Positions 1 to 6,908 are shown, numbered from the stretch's first letter. The stretch is 7,476 nucleotides of DNA from Allobrachymonas sp. (GCA_030538335.1 JAUNUE010000087.1:1-7476); one strand, 5' to 3'. Notes: generated by a model not told the origin, from the letters alone. Made by a program: numbers and translations.

Positions 1-1674
1 GAAAACGGCTTTGTCACGCAAGCCCAGGCTGATGCGGCCAAGGCCACGCCCTTGGTTCTCAAGCGCATGGCGCAAGATGAAACAGTGCACGCCGGGCATG
101 TGGGTGAAATGGTGCGTCAGCTCATCTTTGCCCAATACGGCGCCGAGACCTATACCAAGGGTTTCAACGTCTACACCACCATCTCCACAGTCGACCAGAA
201 CGCTGCCTACGCCGCCGTACGCCAGGGCGTGCTGAATTACGATGCCAAACACCGCTACCGTGGCCCGGAGCAGTTTGCCGAGCTGCCTGCCGATGCCGAT
301 CTGCTGGATGATGCCCTGCAGGAAATCCTCGACAATGTGCCTGATGCAGGCGAACTGCTGGCCGCTGTCGTAATTGATGCCAAACCCGGCAAAGTGGTGG
401 TACGCCGCACCGACAACCAGCCCATCACCATCACCGGCAATGGTCTGCGTTTTGTTTCCTGGTCGTTGTCAGAGCGCGCACCTGCCGCGCAGAAAATCCG
501 CCGCGGCGCCATTGTGCGCATCGTCCAGACCGACAAGGGCTGGGAGATTCGCCAACTGCCCGAAGTGGAGAGCGCGCTGGTATCGCTCGATCCGCGCACC
601 GGCGCCATCAAGGCGCTGGTCGGCGGCTTTGATTTTGGCAAAAACAATTTCAACCGCGCCACCCAGGCTTACCGCCAGCCAGGCTCGGCCTTCAAGCCTT
701 TCATTTATTCCGCTGCGCTGGAAGAAGGCATCACCCCCAACACTCTGGTCAGCGACAGCCCCTTTACCCTGGATGCCGCCGCTACAGGCAGCCAGGCCTG
801 GTCGCCCAAGAATTACGATGGCAGCAACGGCCCGCCGATTACCATGCAGCAGGCTTTGGTGCGCTCGAAAAACCTGGTGTCGGTGCGCATCCTGCAAACG
901 GTAGGCACACAAAAAGCCCAGGAATGGGCCGGTCGCTTTGGCTTTCCGGCCGAGCGCACTCCGCCGTATCTGACCATGGCGCTGGGTGCAGGCACTGTCA
1001 CGCCGCTGGAAATGGCCACTGGCTTTGCCGTATTCGCCAACGGTGGCTACAAAGTCAACCCTTACATCATCGCCCTGATCAAGGACCAGCGCGGCAACAC
1101 CATTGCCAATGTGCAGCCCCAAGCCTTGCACGAAGGCATGCGTGCTATTCCTGCCCGCAACGCCTTTGTCATGGACGCTTTGCTCAACGACGTGGCGACC
1201 CGCGGCACGGCAGCGCGCGCTACGGCAGAACTCAAACGAAGTGACATCTACGGCAAAACCGGCACCACCAACGACTCGAAAGACGCCTGGTTCGCGGGCT
1301 TTCAGCCCACGCTGGTTTCGGTGGTCTGGTTTGGCCACGACACCCCACGCAACCTGGGCGACCGCGAAACGGGGGGGGGCTTGAGCCTGCCCATCTGGAT
1401 CCGCTATATGCGCACCGCCCTCAATGGCGTACCGGTTGCGCCCATCAAAACTGCTCCTGCGGGGGTGGTACAGAGCGGCGGCAACTGGACGTATACGGAA
1501 TACACAGGGGGCCGTGGCGTCTCCCGAATCGGCATTACCAGCAGTGGCAGCGGCGTGTACTCTGATGGCACCGACACTACCCTGCGTGACGATACCTTCA
1601 ACGCTCCAGAACCCGCTGAAAGCGCAGGAGGATCGATTGGCGGCGGTGGGCAGGATATCTTCCGCGACAACTAA
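1..1674 (+). CDS. mrcA: Penicillin-binding protein 1A (class A PBP), 3' part; 5' end outside window
   Basis: The reading frame is open from base 1 (first residues ENGFVTQAQADAAK) to TAA at 1672-1674, giving 557 visible residues. E. coli PBP1A has about 850, so the membrane anchor and GT51 glycosyltransferase domain lie upstream of the window. The fragment starts in the linker after GT51. An OB-like insert region follows at roughly residues 75-190, then the penicillin-binding transpeptidase domain. All three transpeptidase motifs are present: SAFK with nucleophile Ser229 (codon 685-687), SKN at 289-291 (865-873) and KTGT at 419-422 (1255-1266). The family's LPIWI motif follows at about 462. 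The tail is Gly/Ser rich and ends near GGGGQDIFRDN. The enzyme polymerises and cross-links peptidoglycan at the periplasmic face of the inner membrane. A run of nine G (1371-1379) lies inside the coding sequence and the frame is intact across it. The lptM-type gene follows almost at once, suggesting one transcript. Confidence 0.95.
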   Translation, partial: ENGFVTQAQADAAKATPLVLKRMAQDETVHAGHVGEMVRQLIFAQYGAETYTKGFNVYTTISTVDQNAAYAAVRQGVLNYDAKHRYRGPEQFAELPADADLLDDALQEILDNVPDAGELLAAVVIDAKPGKVVVRRTDNQPITITGNGLRFVSWSLSERAPAAQKIRRGAIVRIVQTDKGWEIRQLPEVESALVSLDPRTGAIKALVGGFDFGKNNFNRATQAYRQPGSAFKPFIYSAALEEGITPNTLVSDSPFTLDAAATGSQAWSPKNYDGSNGPPITMQQALVRSKNLVSVRILQTVGTQKAQEWAGRFGFPAERTPPYLTMALGAGTVTPLEMATGFAVFANGGYKVNPYIIALIKDQRGNTIANVQPQALHEGMRAIPARNAFVMDALLNDVATRGTAARATAELKRSDIYGKTGTTNDSKDAWFAGFQPTLVSVVWFGHDTPRNLGDRETGGGLSLPIWIRYMRTALNGVPVAPIKTAPAGVVQSGGNWTYTEYTGGRGVSRIGITSSGSGVYSDGTDTTLRDDTFNAPEPAESAGGSIGGGGQDIFRDN

Positions 1675-1696
1675 GTACATGCGCTCCGTGCCTAAC

Positions 1697-1900
1697 ATGC
1701 GAACCTTTGTTACCGCCGCAATTTGCAGCACCGCTCTGCTACTTCTGGCCGCCTGCGGCCAGAAAGGCGATCTGTACATCCCTACCGAACCCGAGGCTGC
1801 CAACCGGGCCACCTTGCCGCGCACGCTGTTTCCCGTCAAACCACGTGCACAGCCTGCCGCATCGGCACCGTCCCAAGCCTCGCCAAGCGCCCAACCCTGA
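1697..1900 (+). CDS. lptM: LptM/YifL-type small lipoprotein (LPS translocon maturation chaperone family)
   Basis: This predicts a 67-residue lipoprotein. It has a short positive N-terminus (MR), a hydrophobic segment, and the lipobox LAAC with Cys20 as the lipidated residue. Directly after it comes CGQKGDLYIP, which matches the family signature C-G-(Q/R)-K/R-G-x-L-Y-x-P. The rest (about residues 45-67) is a Pro/Ala/Ser-rich, probably disordered tail. In E. coli, LptM (YifL) binds the LptD-LptE translocon and promotes correct LptD disulfide formation; this role is inferred here by family. The start is uncertain. ATG 1697 gives a classic 20-residue lipoprotein signal. An in-frame ATG at 1679, only 4 nt after the mrcA stop, would add MRSVPN and could be used by translational coupling. 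Neither has a convincing Shine-Dalgarno sequence. It lies between mrcA and lysA, an arrangement I recall as common in Burkholderiales. Confidence 0.85.
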   Translation: MRTFVTAAICSTALLLLAACGQKGDLYIPTEPEAANRATLPRTLFPVKPRAQPAASAPSQASPSAQP

Positions 1901-1918
1901 TCCCGTTCTCACGCCACC

Positions 1919-3187
1919 ATGCAACTGCCTGGCTCCCCTTTTTTCGCTTATCACAACGGTGTGCTGTGCGCAGACGGCCTGCCGCTGCCCGCATTGGCAC
2001 GCCAGCATGGCACGCCTTTGTTTGTCTATTCGCAAAACGCCATGCTCGCTGCGTTGGCGGCCTACCAGCGCGGTCTGCACGGACGTGATGCCCTGGTGTG
2101 TTATGCCCTGAAGGCAAACTCTGCGCTGGCTGTATTGCAGACGTTTGCACGCGCGGGCTGCGGGTTCGATACGGTTTCGGGCGGTGAAATCCAGCGCGCC
2201 TTGCGCGCGGGTGCCAAGCCCGAAACGATCATTTTTTCGGGCGTAGGCAAAACCCGCAGCGAAATGCGCATGGCGCTGGAAGTGGGCATCGGCTGCTTCA
2301 ACGTCGAGAGCATGTTTGAACTGGACATGCTCAATGCCGTGGCTGTGGACATGGGTGTGCAAGCGCCGATCAGCATCCGCGTCAACCCGGACGTAGATGC
2401 CAAAACCCACCCCTACATATCCACCGGGCTGACCAGCAACAAATTCGGCATTGCCCACACTGAGGCACTGGCCGCCTACCAAAAAGCCGCTGCCTTGCCG
2501 GGGCTGCGCGTCATCGGTATCGACTGCCATATCGGTTCGCAAATCACCGAGGTGGCACCTTTCCTGGAAGCCACCGAGCGCCTGCTGGATCTGGTGGAAC
2601 AGATCGAAGCCGCGGGCATCCCTTTGCAACACGTGGATTTTGGCGGCGGCCTGGGCATTGATTACCACGGCGACACGCCCCCTGCTGCCGACACCTTGCT
2701 GCAACAAATGCTGGTCCGGCTGGATGCGCGTGGCATGGGGCAACGCAAGATCGTGCTGGAACCGGGGCGGTCTCTGGTGGGCAATGCAGGCGTATGCGTC
2801 ACCGAAGTGATCGGACTCAAGCCCGGAGCGGTGAAGAATTTCTGCATTGTCGACGCTGCCATGAACGACCTGCCGCGCCCGGCGATGTACCAAGCCTGGC
2901 ATGCCATCGTGCCGTTGCAGGCAAACGCGGGGGCCGAGGCAAGCACTTACGATGTGGTCGGCCCCGTGTGTGAAAGCGGCGACTGGATTGGCTGCGATCG
3001 GCCACTCGCCGTGCAGGCAGGCGACTGGTTGGCTGTAATGTCAGCGGGCGCTTACTGCATGAGCATGGCCAGCAACTACAACAGCCGGGGCCGTGCCGCA
3101 GAGGTGTTGGTGGCCGATGGAGCCGCGCATCTGATTGCAGAACGTGAGACGTTGGCAGATTTCACGCAACGCGAACGCACGCTCTGA
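1919..3187 (+). CDS. lysA: Diaminopimelate decarboxylase
   Basis: This is a 422-residue fold type III PLP enzyme that converts meso-2,6-diaminopimelate to L-lysine and CO2, the last step of lysine synthesis, in the cytoplasm. The PLP-binding lysine is Lys65 in CYALKANS. His204 in DCHIGSQ stacks on the PLP ring, and the phosphate-binding glycines are in FGGGLGI (241-247). EPGR (281-284) is the substrate/phosphate-binding motif. The second-subunit catalytic Cys351 is in CESGDW, and Tyr379 is in SAGAYCMSMASNYNSR. Length is normal for the family and the gene is complete. The ATG at 1919 lies 18 nt after the lipoprotein stop. No clear Shine-Dalgarno precedes it, so it is probably read within the mrcA-lptM transcript. 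The gene is convergent with the DUF192 gene, with a gap of only 24 nt (3188-3211). That gap holds a weak GTTG/CAAC hairpin but no canonical U-tract terminator. Confidence 0.97.
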   Translation: MQLPGSPFFAYHNGVLCADGLPLPALARQHGTPLFVYSQNAMLAALAAYQRGLHGRDALVCYALKANSALAVLQTFARAGCGFDTVSGGEIQRALRAGAKPETIIFSGVGKTRSEMRMALEVGIGCFNVESMFELDMLNAVAVDMGVQAPISIRVNPDVDAKTHPYISTGLTSNKFGIAHTEALAAYQKAAALPGLRVIGIDCHIGSQITEVAPFLEATERLLDLVEQIEAAGIPLQHVDFGGGLGIDYHGDTPPAADTLLQQMLVRLDARGMGQRKIVLEPGRSLVGNAGVCVTEVIGLKPGAVKNFCIVDAAMNDLPRPAMYQAWHAIVPLQANAGAEASTYDVVGPVCESGDWIGCDRPLAVQAGDWLAVMSAGAYCMSMASNYNSRGRAAEVLVADGAAHLIAERETLADFTQRERTL

Positions 3188-3211
3188 GTTGAACTGTACA
3201 ACCAGCAAAAA

Positions 3212-3688
3212 CTACTGCTGTTTGAACAACTGCCCCGATGTATCCCTGATTTTCATCCCAGGGCGAATGCGGTTGCGCTTGAACCAGCCCTGGTGCATCT
3301 CCAGCACATAGGGCACCGGCTTGGCAGAGCAATGGCTTTTTTCGCTCAAGGGCTGCATGTCGGCCAGATTGACGATGGTGCCGTCTGCGGCCACAAATGC
3401 CGCCGTCAGCGGCAGTGGCGTGTTTTTCATCCAGAAGCACTGCACGCCGCTTTCAGGAAACACGAACAGCATGCCTTCATCCACCGGCATGGTTTTGCGG
3501 TGCATCAGGCCGGTCTGGCGCTGGTTGAAAGTTTCGGCCAATTGCACCTGCATGCGCGCCTTGCCTGCGCGCAACTGGGTACGCGGCAGATCCATCTGCG
3601 CGGCATCCTGCGCGTGTGCCGCGGGGAGCAACGCCATGGCAGCCAACAGCCCGGCCAACCAGATGCGCAAAGATGTATATGGGTGCAT
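3212..3688 (-). CDS. Exported DUF192 family protein
   Basis: This is a 158-residue protein. A typical Sec signal peptide (Arg-containing N-region, hydrophobic stretch LAGLLAAMALLPAA, AHA cleavage site near residue 26) implies a periplasmic location. The mature part carries the DUF192 hallmarks: R-Q-T-GLM-x-R at 57-64, GMLFVFP at 72-78, FWMKNT at 85-90, and a C-terminal VLEM...GWFKRNRIRPG segment (128-143). The family has a small beta-rich fold and no firmly assigned biochemical role that I know of, so no function is proposed. The ATG at 3688 was chosen because AGGAGG sits 10 nt upstream and the signal peptide begins properly there. An in-frame ATG at 3712 would add MTAGGIFA and lacks such a site. 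It is the last minus-strand gene. The 184-nt gap from msbA contains a REP-like pair, so it probably has its own promoter or is expressed at a different level from msbA. Confidence 0.9.
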   Translation of the reverse strand: MHPYTSLRIWLAGLLAAMALLPAAHAQDAAQMDLPRTQLRAGKARMQVQLAETFNQRQTGLMHRKTMPVDEGMLFVFPESGVQCFWMKNTPLPLTAAFVAADGTIVNLADMQPLSEKSHCSAKPVPYVLEMHQGWFKRNRIRPGMKIRDTSGQLFKQQ

Positions 3689-3698
3689 CGCAAAAATT

Positions 3699-3704
3699 CC
3701 TCCT
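3699..3704 (-). promoter_or_regulatory. Strong Shine-Dalgarno site deciding the DUF192 start
   Basis: On the minus strand the hexamer AGGAGG is followed by a 10-nt spacer and the ATG at 3688. It is the clearest ribosome binding site in the window; the other genes start with weak or no Shine-Dalgarno. It supports ATG 3688 over the in-frame upstream ATG at 3712. Confidence 0.7.
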
Positions 3705-3754
3705 GCAGTCATTGTATAGACGCTCCAGGAAATAGCTGATAGTTACTCTCTCAT

Positions 3755-3822
3755 CCGTTCGGGCTGAGGTATCGAAGCCCCGATGCAACCCCTCTTGCCC
3801 TTCGATACCTCAGGGCGAACGG
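3755..3822. repeat. REP-like palindromic pair (REPIN-type inverted repeat)
   Basis: Two 26-nt units lie head to head around an internal spacer. The left unit is 3755-3780; the right, read on the minus strand, is 3822-3797. Each unit is CCGTTC, then a 5-bp stem, a 10-nt loop GAGGTATCGA, and the closing stem. The left stem is GGGCT/AGCCC and the right is GCCCT/AGGGC. The four differing bases form two compensatory pair flips, so each unit still folds alone. Across the whole element the outer 23 nt of each arm can also pair (21 of 23 positions) into one long hairpin. The tag-plus-hairpin design and the inverted pairing match REP/REPIN elements mobilised by RAYT transposases in other proteobacteria. 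No RAYT gene is in this window. The element lies between the msbA stop and the DUF192 start and could limit 3'-to-5' decay or read-through of msbA mRNA. Confidence 0.8.
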
Positions 3823-3845
3823 TGTTCAATATTATTTCCGGGTTG

Positions 3846-3859
3846 GGCTATAAATAGCC
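3846..3859. other. Small perfect palindrome just after msbA
   Basis: GGCTAT and ATAGCC pair around a central AA, 13 nt downstream of the msbA stop. A real RNA hairpin would have about 5 bp with a 4-nt loop. No U-tract follows on the minus strand, so it is not a convincing intrinsic terminator. It could contribute to the msbA 3' end together with the REP-like pair, or be chance. Confidence 0.3.
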
Positions 3860-3872
3860 TGTCCGAACTTCG

Positions 3873-5756
3873 CTACTCCGACACGATGCCGCCACTGCGG
3901 TGCTGCAGACGCGCATACGCGCCATCCAGCGCCAGCAGTTCGGCGTGCGTGCCCTGTTCCACAATACGGCCATGCGCCATTACCACCACGCGATCGGCGT
4001 GTTCGATGGTGCTGAGCCGGTGCGCCACGATCAGCGTGGTGCGCCCTTGCATCAGGCGTTGCAGGGCGTCTTGCACCAGGCGTTCGGATTCGTTGTCGAG
4101 CGCCGAGGTAGCTTCATCCAGCAGCAAGACCGGCGCATTCTTGTAAACCGCACGCGCAATGGCCAAGCGCTGGCGCTGGCCGCCCGACAATTGCGTGGCG
4201 TTGTGCCCCACCACCGTGTCCATGCCCTGCGGCAACTGCGCCACGTGGTCGGCCAGGTTGGCAGCCACCAGCGCCGCCTGCACCTGATCGCGGTCAATAT
4301 CACGCCCCAGCGCCACATTGGCCGCGATGCTCTGGTTGAGCATCACCACATCCTGGCTGACCAGTGCGATCTGCTGGCGCAAACGCATCAAGGGCCACTT
4401 GTCCAGCGCAATGCCGTCGAGCAGCACCTGCCCAGCACTGGGCAACACAAAGCGCGGCAGCAGGTTGACCAGCGTCGTCTTGCCTGAGCCTGAAGCCCCC
4501 ACAAACGCCACGATTTCACCCGGTGCAATCTGCAGGTCTATGCCCTGCAGCGCGACCGTGCCATCTTGTAGCAAGCCCTGTTCACCCGCAACCACGGCTT
4601 GCGTATTTTGACCACCTGCACTGGCATGCGGCGCATAGCGCACATGCACACCCACCAGACGAATCTCGCCACGAACACGGTCTGGCAACGCCACCGCCGT
4701 TTGCGTGGCCTGCGGCTCCTGCGGTACGGTCTGCACCATTTCCAGCCCGCGCTCCAGTGCGGCAATGCCCCGGGTAATGGGGTTGACCACATCGGCCAGG
4801 CGGCGGATCGGCGCCACCAGCATCATCATGCCCGCAACAAAAGCCGCAAACGCACCCACGGTCACGGCGCGCGCATCGCCATGCAAGGTCTGCGCCTGCC
4901 ACAAGGCAATCGACAACACACCCGCCAGTGCAATGGCCGCCACCGACTGGGTCAGCGGCGTCATGGCGGAATAGGCCACGGTGGATTTGAGCGCCAGCGT
5001 GCGCAGGCGTTTGCTCAGGCCCTCGAAGCGTTGCTGCTGCTGCGCCTGTGCACCGTGCAGCCGTACCACGCGGTGTGCCAGCACATTTTCTTCGACCACG
5101 TAGGCCAGCTCATCGGTGGCCTGTTGCGACTGCTTGGTCAGGCTGTACAGCCGCTTGGACAGTTTGCGCATCACCCACGACATGGCAGGCGCCAGCACCA
5201 GCACCAGCAGGGTCAGCCGCCAGTTCAGGTACAACAAATACAGCAGCAGCGCCACCACGGTAAAAGCATCGCGCCACAAACCCATGAGCGCCTGCACCAG
5301 CAGCATGGACCCCGTCTGCACCTCGTACACCACCGTGTTTGACAGGCTGCTGGCCGATTGGCGGGCAAACAAGCCCAGATCGGCATCGAGCAGGCGGGCA
5401 AACATTTCACCGCGCAGCTTCAGCATGCCGTCGTTGGCAATACGCGCCAGAATGTATTGCGCCACGAAATTGGAAATGCCACGCAGGAAAAACACAAACA
5501 GGATCACTGCAGGCACGCTCCACAGTGGCAGCGATGCCTCGGTAAAGCCCTGGTCCAGCAAGGGCTTGAGCAGCGCCGGGGCCGATGCTTCGCTCAAGGC
5601 ACCAATCAGCGTGGCCAGCACGGCATAGAACCACAGCGAAGGCGCCGCGCCGAAATACGCCGTTGCCCGGCGCAAGCGCGCCCACACGCTGGCGGGTGCT
5701 GCAGCGGCTTCTGAGGAAGTGTTTGATGAGGGAAGGGAGGAAGACGGATCAGGCAT
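3873..5756 (-). CDS. msbA: Lipid A export ABC transporter, permease/ATPase MsbA
   Basis: This is a 627-residue half-transporter that as a homodimer flips lipid A-core across the inner membrane using ATP. The N-terminal transmembrane domain (about 40-325) has about six helices, for example near 41-58, 80-98, 162-178, 181-197, 268-288 and 300-318. The nucleotide-binding domain is complete: A-loop Tyr374, Walker A GASGSGKT (420-427), Q-loop Gln468 in VSQDV, signature LSGGQ (523-527), Walker B VLLLDE (543-548) with catalytic Glu548, and H-loop His579 in AHRLSTI. It is about 45 residues longer than E. coli MsbA (582). A Ser/Ala-rich N-terminal extension of about 22 residues and about 24 extra residues after the A-loop (376-399) account for this. 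The ATG at 5756 is the only in-frame ATG near the start, and no good Shine-Dalgarno precedes it. A related multidrug exporter is possible, but length, motifs and envelope context favour MsbA. Confidence 0.92.
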   Translation of the reverse strand: MPDPSSSLPSSNTSSEAAAAPASVWARLRRATAYFGAAPSLWFYAVLATLIGALSEASAPALLKPLLDQGFTEASLPLWSVPAVILFVFFLRGISNFVAQYILARIANDGMLKLRGEMFARLLDADLGLFARQSASSLSNTVVYEVQTGSMLLVQALMGLWRDAFTVVALLLYLLYLNWRLTLLVLVLAPAMSWVMRKLSKRLYSLTKQSQQATDELAYVVEENVLAHRVVRLHGAQAQQQQRFEGLSKRLRTLALKSTVAYSAMTPLTQSVAAIALAGVLSIALWQAQTLHGDARAVTVGAFAAFVAGMMMLVAPIRRLADVVNPITRGIAALERGLEMVQTVPQEPQATQTAVALPDRVRGEIRLVGVHVRYAPHASAGGQNTQAVVAGEQGLLQDGTVALQGIDLQIAPGEIVAFVGASGSGKTTLVNLLPRFVLPSAGQVLLDGIALDKWPLMRLRQQIALVSQDVVMLNQSIAANVALGRDIDRDQVQAALVAANLADHVAQLPQGMDTVVGHNATQLSGGQRQRLAIARAVYKNAPVLLLDEATSALDNESERLVQDALQRLMQGRTTLIVAHRLSTIEHADRVVVMAHGRIVEQGTHAELLALDGAYARLQHRSGGIVSE

Positions 5757-5781
5757 CAGGTATGCACCACGGTGCAGCCAG

Positions 5782-5823
5782 GCAAACGCAACATTTTAGG
5801 ATCACATGCCGGCTGGCGTTTGC
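5782..5823. repeat. 8-bp inverted repeat in the sppA-msbA gap
   Basis: GCAAACGC (5782-5789) and its exact reverse complement GCGTTTGC (5816-5823) are separated by 26 nt in the 103-nt gap between the peptidase stop and the msbA start. The spacer holds a TAAAAT hexamer on the minus strand (5793-5798) that resembles a -10 box. The nearest -35-like TTGCAA (5820-5825) is 21 nt away, which is too far for a good sigma70 promoter. A second small hairpin, TGCACC/GGTGCA around AC (5763-5776), lies nearer the msbA ATG. No U-tract follows either. A regulatory role is only a possibility. Confidence 0.35.
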
Positions 5824-5859
5824 AACCAGTCGGCCTGCATGCTCATGCTATTGCTTGTT

Positions 5860-6855
5860 TCAACGCGGCGTTTGTACCGTCCACTGGCTTTGCAGGCGGT
5901 CGGCCACGCCAGCACCTACCGAGGTGCCAAACTGCTTGAACAGGCGCTCGGCAAAGTTGTCGCGCCGCGTGTAGTCAACAATTTTTTCCTGCTTGATGAC
6001 ATCGCGCGTCACCGACCCCAGCGAACCCAACTGGTCGGCCAGCCCCATGTCCACGGCCTGCTGGCCCGTCCAGATCAGGCCGCTGAACATCTCGGGGGTT
6101 TCTTTCAGGCGCTCGCCCCGGTTCTTGCGCACCACGTCGATGAATTGCTGGTGGATCTGGTTGAGCATGGTTTGCACATGCGCCTGTTGTTCAGGATCGG
6201 CCGGGCTGAAAGGGTCCAGCAAGCCCTTGTTCTCACCGGCGGTGAGCAGGCGGCGTTCCACACCGAGTTTTTCCATGGTGCCGGTAAAGCCAAAGCCGTC
6301 CATGCGCACGCCAATGCTTCCGACCAGGCTGGCCTTATCGACAAAAATCTTGTCGGCTGCCACGGCGATGTAATACGCACCCGACGCACAAGTGTCGCCC
6401 ACCACTGCGTACAAAGGTTTGTTATGCAGCTTTTTAAGCCGCACAAGCTCATCGGCAATGATGCCCGACTGCACGGGACTGCCGCCCGGCGAATTGACGA
6501 GCAGCACCACGGCCTGGGCATTGCTGCTTTCAAACGCGGCTTTGGCATTTTTGACGATGTCTTTGGCATTGGCATCAAAGCCGTCGGCGATCATGCCCTG
6601 CACTTCGACCACCGCGGTGTGCGGTTCCAGCACGCCCGGTGTTTTTACCTCTGTCGCAGAAGGGCGCTGCATCAACGCCCAAACCAGCAGCAGGGCGTAG
6701 GCCAGCCACGCCAGACGGAAGCCGATTTTCCAGCGTCGCGCCGTGCGTTGCTCGCGTAGGGAGGCAAAGGCAAGTTGCTCAAGTACGCTGCGCTCCCATG
6801 AGGAATCAGACTTGTGCTGCCCGGGCAGGGGCGGAGGGTTGGAGGGGATGTTCAT
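5860..6855 (-). CDS. sppA: S49 family membrane peptidase, SppA type (short, single-domain form)
   Basis: This is a 331-residue protein. An N-terminal cytoplasmic segment (1-42) is followed by one membrane helix (about 43-62, KIGFRLAWLAYALLLVWALM) and an S49 serine protease domain facing the periplasm. The NSPGG oxyanion/strand motif is at 121-125. The nucleophile is Ser158 in CASGAYY. The general base is probably Lys210 in GENKG. This Ser-Lys spacing of 52 matches my memory of the Bacillus subtilis SppA dyad (Ser147/Lys199). SLVGSIGV (177-183 region) is also typical. Length fits the 36-kDa SppA class, not the 67-kDa double-domain E. coli form. The family cleaves leftover signal peptides and some membrane proteins. 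ATG 6855 was chosen as the first ATG. The frame is open further upstream to a TTG at 6912 that would overlap pyrR, but nothing supports that start. It follows pyrR by 53 nt, so probably shares its transcript. Confidence 0.92.
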   Translation of the reverse strand: MNIPSNPPPLPGQHKSDSSWERSVLEQLAFASLREQRTARRWKIGFRLAWLAYALLLVWALMQRPSATEVKTPGVLEPHTAVVEVQGMIADGFDANAKDIVKNAKAAFESSNAQAVVLLVNSPGGSPVQSGIIADELVRLKKLHNKPLYAVVGDTCASGAYYIAVAADKIFVDKASLVGSIGVRMDGFGFTGTMEKLGVERRLLTAGENKGLLDPFSPADPEQQAHVQTMLNQIHQQFIDVVRKNRGERLKETPEMFSGLIWTGQQAVDMGLADQLGSLGSVTRDVIKQEKIVDYTRRDNFAERLFKQFGTSVGAGVADRLQSQWTVQTPR

Positions 6856-6908
6856 GGGGTGGTTTTTCGTTGGAGACTGTGTGTTGGTGCGCGGAAAGGC
6901 AGCCACGT

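Noticed and set aside
469..1839. 456-codon open frame on the minus strand opposite mrcA
   Set aside because: The translation has low-complexity, His/Ala/Arg/Gly-rich composition with no recognisable domain. It is a reverse-strand shadow of a clear PBP1A coding region, as is common in high-GC DNA.
1739..2902. 387-codon open frame on the minus strand opposite lptM and lysA
   Set aside because: It covers the well-supported lysA with all active-site motifs, and its own protein shows no domain or plausible start signal.
3188..3211. Bidirectional terminator between lysA and the DUF192 gene
   Set aside because: The only pairing is a 4-bp GTTG/CAAC stem with mismatches inside. It is too weak and has no proper U-tract for lysA.
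3711..3716. TACAAT on the minus strand as a -10 box for the DUF192 gene
   Set aside because: A start about 7 nt downstream would put +1 on the Shine-Dalgarno itself (3699-3704), and no good -35 hexamer lies 16-18 nt upstream.
3755..3822. REP-like pair read as an ordinary intrinsic terminator of msbA
   Set aside because: The stem is long, but the minus-strand sequence after it (ATGAGAGAG) has no U-tract. Repeat-unit structure explains it better.
4599..5342. 247-codon open frame on the plus strand opposite msbA
   Set aside because: A Gln/His-rich shadow of the MsbA transmembrane domain with no independent evidence.
5806..6759. 317-codon open frame on the plus strand opposite sppA
   Set aside because: Its product is rich in His, Gln and Arg with no family resemblance, while the minus strand encodes a complete S49 peptidase with its Ser-Lys dyad.
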